64,000 bases of DNA from Pseudomonas sp. (GTDB taxonomy: Bacteria; Pseudomonadota; Gammaproteobacteria; Pseudomonadales; Pseudomonadaceae). The position numbers and the translations under genes are program-made. This document shows, in pieces, positions 49,101-56,621 of this stretch (its first letter is position 1; each line of letters begins with the position of its first letter). Below the pieces are notes generated by a model, which made no database searches, had not been told where the DNA came from, and worked only from the letters and a program-made list of their open reading frames with translations. Location of the stretch: NCBI RefSeq assembly GCF_030698175.1, contig NZ_JAUYNT010000002.1, forward strand, positions 20,132 to 84,131. The letters are read 5' to 3'.

Positions 49101-50942
49101 ATGGCCTTTACCGTCGAACTGGAAGAATGGGTCGGCAGTGTCTGGCACCGCTTTATCACCCGTCGTGCCAGCCCGGATTTCCCTGAGGCGCGGGTCGAGC
49201 TGGCCAGTCTGCAACGCCCGCTGGCGCTGTTGTTTCGCGCCATGGGCGGCGCCAGCGGGATCGGCGTGGAAGCCGCCAGCCCGCGCCAGTTACTGCTACG
49301 GCGTAACCTGCTGCAGCAAGTGGCCGGCACCTGCAAACAGCTGCCGGTGGCCTGGTGCGATGCCAGCAATCTACGCCTGCCGCCGAGCCTGGCGGTGTAC
49401 CCGGATGTTGGTTTGAACCAGGAGCTGTATCGCTGGTTGGCCTTGCTGGCCGCGCAAGCGAGTGACATGCGTCACTGGGCGCGGGACAACCAACGCTGGA
49501 CGCAAACCCTGCTGCAAGGTTATCCGGCCCTGCGCCCGCGCTACCAACGCCTGGTCGAGGCCCATCTGCAGTTACGTCCCGATCCGCGCCAGCTCGGCGC
49601 GGACGAGGCGGCGCTGGAGCGGGCGCTGTGTCAGGCGCTGCGCGAACCTGGCAGCGTCAGCGATTTCCCGCGCAGCGAACGGGCGCCCTGGCCTTTGCCG
49701 CTGTGGCTGTACCCGGCGCAAAACCTCGGCGAGCCCCAGGCCTGTGAGCTGGGCGAGGACAGCGATGGCTACCTGCTGACCGCCCCCGAGCAACAGCAAC
49801 TGGTGCGCAAGCAGGCCAAGCGGGTCGAGGAAAGCACCAGCAAGGGCGGCCTGTTGATCTTCCGCCTGGAGAACCTGTTCAGCTGGTCCGAGCATGTCGA
49901 GCTGGACCGTTGCAGCGATGACAGCGAAGACCTGGACGCCGCCCGGGTGGCGGAAGATCTCGACGAACTGGCGCTGTCCAAACAACGGCTGCGCAAAGGC
50001 GGTGGCCTGAAGCTGGACCTGGACCTGCCGCCGGCGGATGTCGACGACATTCCCCTCGGGGATGGCATCAAGTTGCCGGAGTGGGATTACCGCAAGCAGT
50101 GCCTGCACAAGGATTTCGTCAACTTGCAGATGTATCTGCCGCGCGGCAGCGAGTCGCAGCCTTTGCCGCTGCGTCTGGCGCCACTGGCCCAGCGCCTGCG
50201 TCGCCAGTTCGAGCACCTGCGCAATGACCGTCAGTGGCTACGCCAGCAACCCCAGGGCAGCGAACTGGACCTGCAGGCCTGGGTGGATTTTCACGTCGAG
50301 CGCCAGCACGGCCAATGCGCCGAGCGCGGCCTGTTTATGCAGCAGCGCACCACCCGCCGCGACCTGGCTTGCCTGCTGCTGGCCGACCTGTCGATGTCCA
50401 CCGATGCGCACCTGGACGACGAGCATCGGGTGATCGAGGTGATCATCGACAGCCTGCTGCTGTTCGGCGAAACCCTCTCGACCCTGGGCGATCAGTTCGC
50501 CCTGTACGGCTTCTCGTCCCTGCGCCGGCAACAGGTGCGCATGCAGGAGCTGAAATCCTTCAGCCAGCGTTATGACGACCAGACCCGCGGGCGCATTCAA
50601 GCCCTCAAACCCGGCTACTACACCCGCATGGGCGCGGCCATCCGCCAAGCCACCCAGCTGATGGGCCAGTGCAAGCAAAAGCGCAAATTGTTGTTACTGG
50701 TCACCGATGGCAAGCCCAACGACCTGGATCTGTACGAGGGCCGATACGGCGTCGAAGACACCCGCGAGGCGGTGCTGGAAGCCCGCCGCGCCGGCCTGCT
50801 GCCGTTCTGCATCACCATCGACCAGCAGGGCGGCGATTACCTGCCCTATATGTTCGGCGCCAACGGCTACACCCTGATCCGCCAGCCACAGCAATTGCCA
50901 CTGCGTTTGCCGCAGCTGTATCGGCAGCTGACTCAGGCGTGA
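49101..50942 (+). CDS. norD: NO reductase activation protein NorD
   Basis: 613 residues from ATG 49101; the frame overlaps norB upstream but ATG 49101 gives the family start MAFTVELEEWVG. The C-terminal von Willebrand A domain (about 430-613) has the MIDAS DLSMSTDA and VTDGKPNDLDLY. The middle is acidic and partly disordered (about 290-350). It works with NorQ as an AAA+/VWA pair to activate NorCB. Confidence 0.95.
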   Translation: MAFTVELEEWVGSVWHRFITRRASPDFPEARVELASLQRPLALLFRAMGGASGIGVEAASPRQLLLRRNLLQQVAGTCKQLPVAWCDASNLRLPPSLAVYPDVGLNQELYRWLALLAAQASDMRHWARDNQRWTQTLLQGYPALRPRYQRLVEAHLQLRPDPRQLGADEAALERALCQALREPGSVSDFPRSERAPWPLPLWLYPAQNLGEPQACELGEDSDGYLLTAPEQQQLVRKQAKRVEESTSKGGLLIFRLENLFSWSEHVELDRCSDDSEDLDAARVAEDLDELALSKQRLRKGGGLKLDLDLPPADVDDIPLGDGIKLPEWDYRKQCLHKDFVNLQMYLPRGSESQPLPLRLAPLAQRLRRQFEHLRNDRQWLRQQPQGSELDLQAWVDFHVERQHGQCAERGLFMQQRTTRRDLACLLLADLSMSTDAHLDDEHRVIEVIIDSLLLFGETLSTLGDQFALYGFSSLRRQQVRMQELKSFSQRYDDQTRGRIQALKPGYYTRMGAAIRQATQLMGQCKQKRKLLLLVTDGKPNDLDLYEGRYGVEDTREAVLEARRAGLLPFCITIDQQGGDYLPYMFGANGYTLIRQPQQLPLRLPQLYRQLTQA

Positions 50943-50947
50943 GGGGG

Positions 50948-50970
50948 CGTAGCCCGGATGCAATCCGGGG
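50948..50970. repeat. GTAGCCCGGAT repeat unit
   Basis: CGTAGCCCGGATGCAATCCGGG, a relative of the hairpin at 38446-38481, just after norD. Confidence 0.6.
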
Positions 50971-51033
50971 CAATCGAGCACGCCAAGCCGTGCCCGGCTG
51001 ATTGGCTAGGGCTTGGCTGGTGAGGGGGTATGT

Positions 51034-51342
51034 GGCTATGTCCCAGTTATGTGTTGCAAAGCGCAACTCCCATAGCCTCTGGTTTGTGACCCAGATGAAT
51101 ATGGGAAAAAGAACGGTTGTGGCCCTGCAGGATTGTCGGCGTACTCATGCTTGCTTCGCGGTGCCCTTTGTTACCAAAAGCCGCTCCTACACAAACCCGG
51201 CACCTGCAATAATTTCATCGGCTAGCCAACCCTGTAGGAGCGGATTCATCCGCGATTGGCCGGTGCAGACAGAACAAATATTAAGGTTAACTCCCTCTCT
51301 AGAAAGGTTAGGTCCTTTGCAACACATAACGGGTACATAGCC
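51034..51342. mobile_element. 309-bp dispersed element, best-preserved copy
   Basis: The left end GGCTATGTCCCAGTTATGTG and the right end (inverted) CATAACGGGTACATAGCC make clear terminal inverted repeats of about 28 bp. The interior matches copy 1 at 32324-32626. No transposase; probably a MITE moved in trans. It fills the norD-dnrP gap. Confidence 0.85.
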
Positions 51343-51374
51343 AAACAGGCAGCGCGGCGCTGGGACGCGCCGGC

Positions 51375-51566
51375 TCAAACCAAACTGCGCGGCAGCCAGA
51401 CGCTCATCACCGCGCAGAATACGGTCAGGCCAATGCAGAACCACATAAAGCGTTGCTGGCTGCGCTCATTGAGGGTGTCGGTCTGGGTCGGCAGCGGCAT
51501 GCCGCAGTGGCAACATTCGACTTCTGCGCTTGGGTTTTCACGTTGGCAGTACAGGCATTTTGGCAT
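51375..51566 (-). CDS. dnrP: small zinc-ribbon membrane protein DnrP
   Basis: 63 residues. An N-terminal zinc ribbon (CLYCQRENPSAEVECCHCGMP, two CxxC) is followed by one membrane span (RFMWFCIGLTVFCAVMSVWLP). It matches the protein called DnrP that accompanies dnr genes in denitrifying Pseudomonas; its function is not established. Last gene of the reverse-strand group dnrN, micro-ORF, dnr, dnrP. Confidence 0.8.
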   Translation of the reverse strand: MPKCLYCQRENPSAEVECCHCGMPLPTQTDTLNERSQQRFMWFCIGLTVFCAVMSVWLPRSLV

Positions 51567-51619
51567 GGCAAAGGCTCACGAGTTACGTCAACAGAGGGGC
51601 GGGCGACGATGACGGCCTA

Positions 51620-52303
51620 TCACTCAAAATGTTGCAACCGCAGGCGGTCGTGAACGCTGATCAGCCGGCCTTCCTGGCTGATGATATGTTCGTCGGTTAG
51701 GCGCCGGATGATCCGCGAGAAGGTCTCCGGCTGGATCGATAAATGGCCGGCAATCAGCTGCTTGGCCATCGGCAGTTCGAAGCTGCTGACCGCATTTTGC
51801 AGCGGCGCCAACTGGGTCAGGAGATAGCGCACTACCCGGTGGGTGGCGTTTTTCAGCGACAGGGTTTCGATCTCATTGAGGCGCTGATGCAGGCGCACCG
51901 ACAGCCGGCCGAGCAGGGCGAAGGCCAGGCGGTTATTGCTCTGCAGCAGGCGCATATAGGTGCTGCTGGACAGCCGATACAGCTGGCTGGGGCCAATCGC
52001 CTCGGCCGAGGCGACATAGTTGGGCGTGTCCATCAGCATCATGGCTTCGGCAAAGCACTGGCGCTCACCGATCACGTCGAAGACTTTCTCCTGGCCGTCT
52101 GGGGTCAGCCGGTAGATTTTCACCGAGCCGCAAATCACAAAGTAAAACGCGCTGGCCGGTTCGCCCTGGCGAAACAAGGGGGTGCCCTTGTCGACATTGA
52201 GCAGTTGGCTGGTGCTCATCAGTTCGTCCATCTGCTCTTCGTTCAATGGCTCGAACAGGTGATGGCTGCGAAGGATCTGTTGATGTACACGATGCAGCGC
52301 CAT
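51620..52303 (-). CDS. dnr: CRP/FNR-family NO-responsive regulator DNR
   Basis: 227 residues from ATG 52303 (MALHRVHQQIL), matching the P. aeruginosa Dnr start; ATG 52312 is also in frame. The cyclic-nucleotide-fold domain (about 20-125) lacks the N-terminal cysteines of ANR, so it is not an Fe-S sensor. Dnr senses NO through heme. A dimer helix is followed by an HTH with recognition region LSIQPETFSRIIRRL (about 178-192), whose E..SR reads TTGAT half-sites. It probably controls the boxes listed here. Confidence 0.93.
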   Translation of the reverse strand: MALHRVHQQILRSHHLFEPLNEEQMDELMSTSQLLNVDKGTPLFRQGEPASAFYFVICGSVKIYRLTPDGQEKVFDVIGERQCFAEAMMLMDTPNYVASAEAIGPSQLYRLSSSTYMRLLQSNNRLAFALLGRLSVRLHQRLNEIETLSLKNATHRVVRYLLTQLAPLQNAVSSFELPMAKQLIAGHLSIQPETFSRIIRRLTDEHIISQEGRLISVHDRLRLQHFE

Positions 52304-52377
52304 AAGGGTCATCCTGAGAGTGGGGTGTTAGCCGGGCGCTGAAGTCATTGCCCGGCGTCTTAACAGTGGTGAGCGAT

Positions 52378-52470
52378 TTAGCTGGCGGCGCTCAAGGCAA
52401 AACCGCTGGCCAGGGCCAGGGTCGAGGTCAGCAGCAGAAACCAGGTGAGGACGTGCAGGGCGTTTTTCAT
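52378..52470 (-). CDS. 30-residue hydrophobic micro-protein
   Basis: ATG at 52470, stop at 52378-52380, with AGGAG 11 nt upstream. The product begins MKNALHVLTWFLLLTST and continues with a second hydrophobic half, giving one membrane span or an uncleaved signal-like helix. It lies between dnrN and dnr on the same strand (38 and 74 bp gaps). I do not recognise a family. Size and setting resemble small subunits or assembly factors of membrane complexes. Coding status needs proof. Confidence 0.5.
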   Translation of the reverse strand: MKNALHVLTWFLLLTSTLALASGFALSAAS

Positions 52471-52508
52471 CTTGCTGGCTCCTGGGTGGGTTTGCCGCGC
52501 TTGGCGGT

Positions 52509-53195
52509 TCACTGCTGATTCAGCGGTTGGGCGCGCAGGGCATTGGCGAACAGCACGTTGTTCTCCAGATGGATGTGCTGCATCAGGTCGCTGCGCAACT
52601 CGTCCAACCCGCGATAGAGGGCGCGCCAGGTGTTGCAGGCATCCCGTGGCGGGGTGATCTGATCGGTCAGTTCAAGCAGCCGCTGCAGGGCTCTGTTGTG
52701 CTGGTCGTGCTCCATGCGCAGCACCGAGATCGGAGCCGCAGCCTGCTTGCCCAGGCCTTCCAGCAGCGCCGGGAAGAGTATTTGCTCCTCCTTGCGCATG
52801 TGGCTTTCCAGCTCCTGCTGCATGTCACGCAGGTGATCGGTCAGCCCGTTGGGGCAGTCGTCACGGTCGCCATGCACCTGTTCAACCCGTTTGGCCAGGC
52901 GGATCAGCTCCGGAAATTGTTCGCGGTGGCGGGCGTGGTAACGGCTGAGAATATGGGCGATCAGCAGCTCATTGGGCGCCACGCGCCAATCCTCGACCGC
53001 GTCCTCTGGCGCTTGCAGCGCCAGCAGTGCGTCGGCCACGGTTTGCGCCGCGATGCCCCGCCCGCTGCTCGCCTCGCGCAGGCTTTGCTGGCCGCCACAG
53101 CAGAAATCCAGATTGAAGGCATGGAAAATCCGCGTGGCACCGGGAATCTCGCAGGCCAGGGTGGCGAGGGATTGCTCCAGCAGGGTTTGGCTCAT
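52509..53195 (-). CDS. dnrN: di-iron iron-sulfur cluster repair protein (RIC/YtfE), DnrN
   Basis: 228 residues from ATG 53195 with GAGGAAA upstream; ATG 53213 is in frame but lacks support. The ScdA N-terminal domain has FNLDFCCGGQQSLREA (about 34-49). A hemerythrin-like four-helix bundle carries di-iron ligands in HILSRYHARHREQFPEL, ESHMRKEEQILFPAL, MEHDQHNRAL and DLMQHIHLENNVLFANAL. It repairs Fe-S or di-iron centres damaged by NO. A sigma-54 promoter and NorR sites lie just upstream. Confidence 0.95.
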   Translation of the reverse strand: MSQTLLEQSLATLACEIPGATRIFHAFNLDFCCGGQQSLREASSGRGIAAQTVADALLALQAPEDAVEDWRVAPNELLIAHILSRYHARHREQFPELIRLAKRVEQVHGDRDDCPNGLTDHLRDMQQELESHMRKEEQILFPALLEGLGKQAAAPISVLRMEHDQHNRALQRLLELTDQITPPRDACNTWRALYRGLDELRSDLMQHIHLENNVLFANALRAQPLNQQ

Positions 53196-53213
53196 GACGG
53201 TTTCCTCGGGCAT

Positions 53214-53243
53214 TGATCAGTAATGGTTAAGCGTTACTGATCA
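53214..53243. repeat. 10-bp perfect inverted repeat in the dnrN leader
   Basis: TGATCAGTAA (53214-53223) and TTACTGATCA (53234-53243) around a 10-nt centre. It overlaps the predicted sigma-54 transcript start and leader. Confidence 0.8.
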
Positions 53244-53245
53244 AT

Positions 53246-53261
53246 TGCACGCCCCGTGCCA
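53246..53261 (-). promoter_or_regulatory. dnrN: sigma-54 promoter of dnrN
   Basis: Reverse strand TGGCACGGGGCGTGCA has GG and GC at -24/-12 spacing and matches the consensus TGGCACG-N4-TTGCW at all but one position. It is 51 bp from the dnrN start. Confidence 0.8.
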
Positions 53262-53301
53262 TGTATAAACTGTTGAAAATAAAGGATTAAATATAACTGA
53301 T

Positions 53302-53358
53302 GGTTAATTTAACCCTTGGCTATTAGGGTTCTATTAACCATTTAGGGTGAATATAACC
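53302..53358. promoter_or_regulatory. three NorR binding sites (GGT-N7-ACC)
   Basis: GGT-TAATTTA-ACC (53302-53314), GGT-TCTATTA-ACC (53327-53339) and GGT-GAATATA-ACC (53346-53358). The GGT-N7-ACC core is that described for Ralstonia eutropha NorR, which also uses three sites. They lie 41-112 bp upstream of the sigma-54 promoter; the last ends just before the norR ATG, so autoregulation is likely. Confidence 0.85.
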
Positions 53359-54900
53359 ATGCTCGAAGCCAGCCTACTCGCCGACCTGATAGTCGAGCTG
53401 CCCAATGCCGTGCGTTTGCAGCGCTTGGTGCATACCTTGCGCGAGCATTTTCGCTGCGGCGCGGTGGGCCTGTTGCGCCTGGATGGCGACAGCCTGCGCC
53501 CACTGGCGGCGGTGGGCCTGGTGCATGAGGCGCTCGGCCGGCGTTTTGTGATTGCCCAGCACCCGCGCTTGGCGGCGATCATGGCGGCGCGCGAGCCCAC
53601 CTGGTTCGAGCCCGACAGCCGCCTGCCGGACCCGTATGACGGCTTGCTTGAGCAGCATGTGGGCGAGCCTTTGCCGGTGCATGACTGCATGGGTGTGAGC
53701 CTGTTTGTGGATGGCCAGTTGTGGGGCGCCCTGACCCTGGATGCGCTGCACACTGGCACTTTCGACAGCGATGCCCGGCGTGATTTGCAACGCTACCGCC
53801 TGCTGATCGAGACGGCGGTGCGGGTCACCCGGCTGGAGCAGGAAAACCGCAGCCTGCGCTTGTCTCGTTGCGACGCCCAAAGCCCGCAGTTGCTGGCGGA
53901 TGAGGGCGAGATTCTCGGTCAGAGCCAGGCCATCCGCCAATTGCTGACGGAGCTTGAGGTGGTCGCCGACTCGGAATTGCCGGTGCTCTTGCTCGGTGAA
54001 ACCGGGGTCGGCAAGGAGTTGTTCGCCCGCCGTTTGCACGGGCTGTCGCGGCGGCGCAACAAGCCGTTGATCCAGGTGAACTGCGCCGCGCTGCCCGAGT
54101 CGCTGGCCGAGAGCGAACTGTTTGGTCACGTCAAAGGGGCATTTTCCGGCGCCACCAGCGATCGGCCCGGACGTTTCGATGCGGCCAATGGCGGCACCTT
54201 GCTGCTCGATGAGGTGGGTGAGTTGCCCCTCAGCGTGCAGGCCAAATTATTGCGGGTGCTGCAAAACGGTGAGATCCAGCGCCTGGGCGCCGACAAGCCG
54301 CTGCACGTGGATGTGCGCATTATCGCCGCCACCAACCGGCACTTGCCCGACAGCATCCGCGACGGGCTGTTTCGCGCCGACCTGTATCACCGGCTGTCGG
54401 TGTACCCGGTGCCGATCCCGCCGTTGCGCGAGCGTGGCAACGATGTGCTGATGCTGGCCGGGCATTTTCTCGAACTCAACCGGGGACGCCTGGGCTTGCG
54501 CAGCATGCGTCTGTCGCCGGCGGCGGAGCGGGCCATGCTCGCTTACGCCTGGCCGGGCAATGTGCGCGAGTTGGAGCATGTGATCAGCCGCGCCGCGATC
54601 AAGCTGCTCAGCCGTGGCGCCAGTCGCACGCAGATTCTCACCCTGGAGCCGGAGTTGCTCGATCTGGAACGGGCTAATGGACAGCTCGCCGCGCTGGCGC
54701 CGCTGCCTGCGGACGGCGGTGTTGCGGGCGGCGTTGCGGGCCCGGCCTGTTCACTGCGCGAGGCGGTGGAGGCGTGCCAGCGCCAGAGTATTTTGCAGGC
54801 GCTGGCGCGCGGCGGGGAAAACTGGGCGAATGCCGCCCGCGACCTCGATCTCGACCCGAGCAACCTGCATAAACTGGCGCGGCGTTTGGGTTTGAAATAA
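53359..54900 (+). CDS. norR: NO-sensing sigma-54 activator NorR
   Basis: 513 residues from ATG 53359; an in-frame GTG at 53347 lies inside a NorR site. An N-terminal GAF domain (about 10-165, with HDCMGVSLFVDGQLWGALTLDAL) should hold the non-heme iron that binds NO. The AAA+ domain has Walker A LLGETGVGKELFARR, the sigma-54 loop as GAFSGA rather than GAFTGA, and Walker B GGTLLLDEVGELP. The C-terminal Fis-type HTH is NWANAARDLDLDPSNLHKLARRLGL. Divergent from dnrN, its apparent target. Confidence 0.93.
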   Translation: MLEASLLADLIVELPNAVRLQRLVHTLREHFRCGAVGLLRLDGDSLRPLAAVGLVHEALGRRFVIAQHPRLAAIMAAREPTWFEPDSRLPDPYDGLLEQHVGEPLPVHDCMGVSLFVDGQLWGALTLDALHTGTFDSDARRDLQRYRLLIETAVRVTRLEQENRSLRLSRCDAQSPQLLADEGEILGQSQAIRQLLTELEVVADSELPVLLLGETGVGKELFARRLHGLSRRRNKPLIQVNCAALPESLAESELFGHVKGAFSGATSDRPGRFDAANGGTLLLDEVGELPLSVQAKLLRVLQNGEIQRLGADKPLHVDVRIIAATNRHLPDSIRDGLFRADLYHRLSVYPVPIPPLRERGNDVLMLAGHFLELNRGRLGLRSMRLSPAAERAMLAYAWPGNVRELEHVISRAAIKLLSRGASRTQILTLEPELLDLERANGQLAALAPLPADGGVAGGVAGPACSLREAVEACQRQSILQALARGGENWANAARDLDLDPSNLHKLARRLGLK

Positions 54901-54916
54901 CCCCAAAGCCAAGTTG

Positions 54917-54930
54917 TTGACCCTGGTCAA
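54917..54930 (+). promoter_or_regulatory. ANR/DNR box of the HemN paralogue
   Basis: TTGAC-CCTG-GTCAA, fully palindromic, with a weak GACACT at about class II -10 position (54953-54958). Confidence 0.8.
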
Positions 54931-54986
54931 GCGCCTTTGACGGCGATCCCCGGACACTGTGGTTTGCAGTCGCGGGGGAGAGTCAT

Positions 54987-56321
54987 ATGTGTGCAGCCAT
55001 CGAATGGAACAGTCAGCTGATCAGCCGCTACGGTCACGGGGCGAGTTGCGGTAGCTATCCGCATATCAGTCAGTTTCATCGTGGGATTACCTCTCTCGAC
55101 CTGCTGCGGGCCTTGCGCACCAGTCGCCGGGCCGGGCGCCCGCTGGCGCTGGCGGTGCAGCTGCCGATGGCCAGCCGCAATGGCGGCGCTATCAGCGGCT
55201 ATCTGGACGGCCTGGAGCGGGAGGTCGACCTGCTCAGTTGTCACCTCGGCGCTCAGCAGCGCGTCGAGCAGTTTCACTTGAGTGGCGGCACCCCTAGCGC
55301 TGCCGGGCTGAACCGGCTGATGGGCCATTTGCACCAACGGTTTAATTTTCAGCTGCACCCACTCGGCGATTACAGCATCGAGATTGAGTTGCCCCATGCC
55401 GATTGGGCGACCATGGGTTTGCTGCGTGAACTGGGCTTCAACCATGTCAGCATCGGGGTGCCGGATATCAACCCGTTGCACGGCGGCGCCCTGCTGGATT
55501 TTCAGAATCCGCAGCAAGTCCGCTCGCTGCTCGACGCCACGCGCGCGTTGCATTTTCGCTCGGTGAATATCGATCTGGGTTATGGTCGGGCGTGGCAAAC
55601 CACGGCCAGTTTTGCCCGCAAGGCGGCGGCCATTATCGAGCTGCAACCGAGCCGGGTGCAGCTGTTCGACTATGCCCATCCGCCGCGGCGTTACCGTGGC
55701 CTCAAGCGTTTTGTCGCCAGTGGTTTTGCCGCGCAAAGCGACAAGCGGGCCATGCACCGGCACGCGGTTGCGCAACTGCTCGGCGCCGGTTACAGCTACA
55801 TCGGCCTGGGCCAGTTCGCGCTGGCCGATGATGCGCTGGCCAGCGCTCAGGAAGACGCATGCCTGCAGCACAACTGGCAGGGTTATAGCCGCCAGGGCCA
55901 CTGTGATCACCTGGGCCTGGGGGTGGCGGCCATCAGCCAGATCGGCGATCTGTACCTGCAGAACATCGGCGATGTGCAGCGTTATCAGGAGCAACTGGCG
56001 ATGGGCCAGCTGGCGGTTTTTCACGGCTTGCGCTGCAGCCCCGACGAGCAACTGCGTAGTGTCGTGATCGAGACCTTGCTGTGTGATTTTTACTTGGATC
56101 TGCGTGGGATCGAGGCGCGCTTCGGTGTGCTGTTGCGTGACTACTTTGCGCCGGTCTGGGCGCAGCTGGAGCAGATGGCCGATGACGGTTTGATCGCCCT
56201 CAGTGCGACCAGCCTGAGCGTGCCGCCCGCGGGACGTTTACTGGTCGGCGCGGTCTGCAAGGTCTTGGAGAGCAGCCGCTGCGCCCTGGCGGACAATCCG
56301 CAGCAGCGCTTTCGGCGCTAG
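54987..56321 (+). CDS. HemN-like protein lacking the radical SAM cysteines
   Basis: 444 residues. Alignable by eye with HemN at 30454 along its length: FHLSGGTPSAAGL (HemN HLGGGTPTYL), GFNHVSIGVPDINPL (NRLSFGVQDFDPD), NIDLGYGRAWQT (SVDLIYGLPLQT) and GYSYIGLGQFALADDALA (GYVYIGMDHFALPDDELA). The CxxxCxxC loop is gone: HIPFCKSLCYYCACNK is replaced by VQLPMASRNGGAISG. It cannot bind the SAM-reducing 4Fe-4S cluster in the usual way. The frame is intact with a good ribosome site (GGGGGAGAG), so it looks selected, perhaps as a heme carrier or regulator. Confidence 0.88.
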   Translation: MCAAIEWNSQLISRYGHGASCGSYPHISQFHRGITSLDLLRALRTSRRAGRPLALAVQLPMASRNGGAISGYLDGLEREVDLLSCHLGAQQRVEQFHLSGGTPSAAGLNRLMGHLHQRFNFQLHPLGDYSIEIELPHADWATMGLLRELGFNHVSIGVPDINPLHGGALLDFQNPQQVRSLLDATRALHFRSVNIDLGYGRAWQTTASFARKAAAIIELQPSRVQLFDYAHPPRRYRGLKRFVASGFAAQSDKRAMHRHAVAQLLGAGYSYIGLGQFALADDALASAQEDACLQHNWQGYSRQGHCDHLGLGVAAISQIGDLYLQNIGDVQRYQEQLAMGQLAVFHGLRCSPDEQLRSVVIETLLCDFYLDLRGIEARFGVLLRDYFAPVWAQLEQMADDGLIALSATSLSVPPAGRLLVGAVCKVLESSRCALADNPQQRFRR

Positions 56322-56337
56322 CGTTTAGATGTTTAAA

Positions 56338-56420
56338 GGCGATGTGCCCGTTGAGTGTTAGGTGCCGCAAACCTCCTACAAAGTGTTACCGCCTAGTCGC
56401 ACCAGTAACGGGCCCATAGC
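56338..56420. repeat. 83-bp degenerate element ends
   Basis: GGCGATGTGCCCGTTGAGTG at the left and CCAGTAACGGGCCCATAGC inverted at the right, like the terminal repeats of the 32.3, 41.6 and 51.0 kb elements with almost no interior. The preceding GATGTTTAA is shared with the 41.6 kb copy. Confidence 0.55.
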
Positions 56421-56523
56421 TTTTAAAGCCCGCTGCCCCGGCCCCCCAATGGCGCTGCCGGACGCCTGCGCCTGCCCGCTGATAAACCCGTCTGGCACGG
56501 TGCTTTCAGCCTTTTTCAAGCGG

Positions 56524-56537
56524 TTGATTTTGGTCAA
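56524..56537 (+). promoter_or_regulatory. nirK: ANR/DNR box of nirK
   Basis: TTGAT-TTTG-GTCAA with AATAAT at 56561-56566 at class II -10 spacing. Predicted leader is about 50 nt. Confidence 0.88.
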
Positions 56538-56621
56538 GCCGTTCTGGCTCAAGGCGTGTGAATAATCCGCCCAGCGATAGTTTTATGAATGTTTCAACCA
56601 GTAAAGGATGAGGGCTGGGCT

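Noticed and set aside
53225..53237. Possible fourth NorR site GGT-TAAGCGT-TAC
   Set aside because: The ACC half is missing and it lies downstream of the sigma-54 promoter, within the palindrome.
53347..53358. GTG at 53347 as the norR start
   Set aside because: It is inside the third NorR site and has no ribosome site; ATG 53359 has AGGGTGA upstream.
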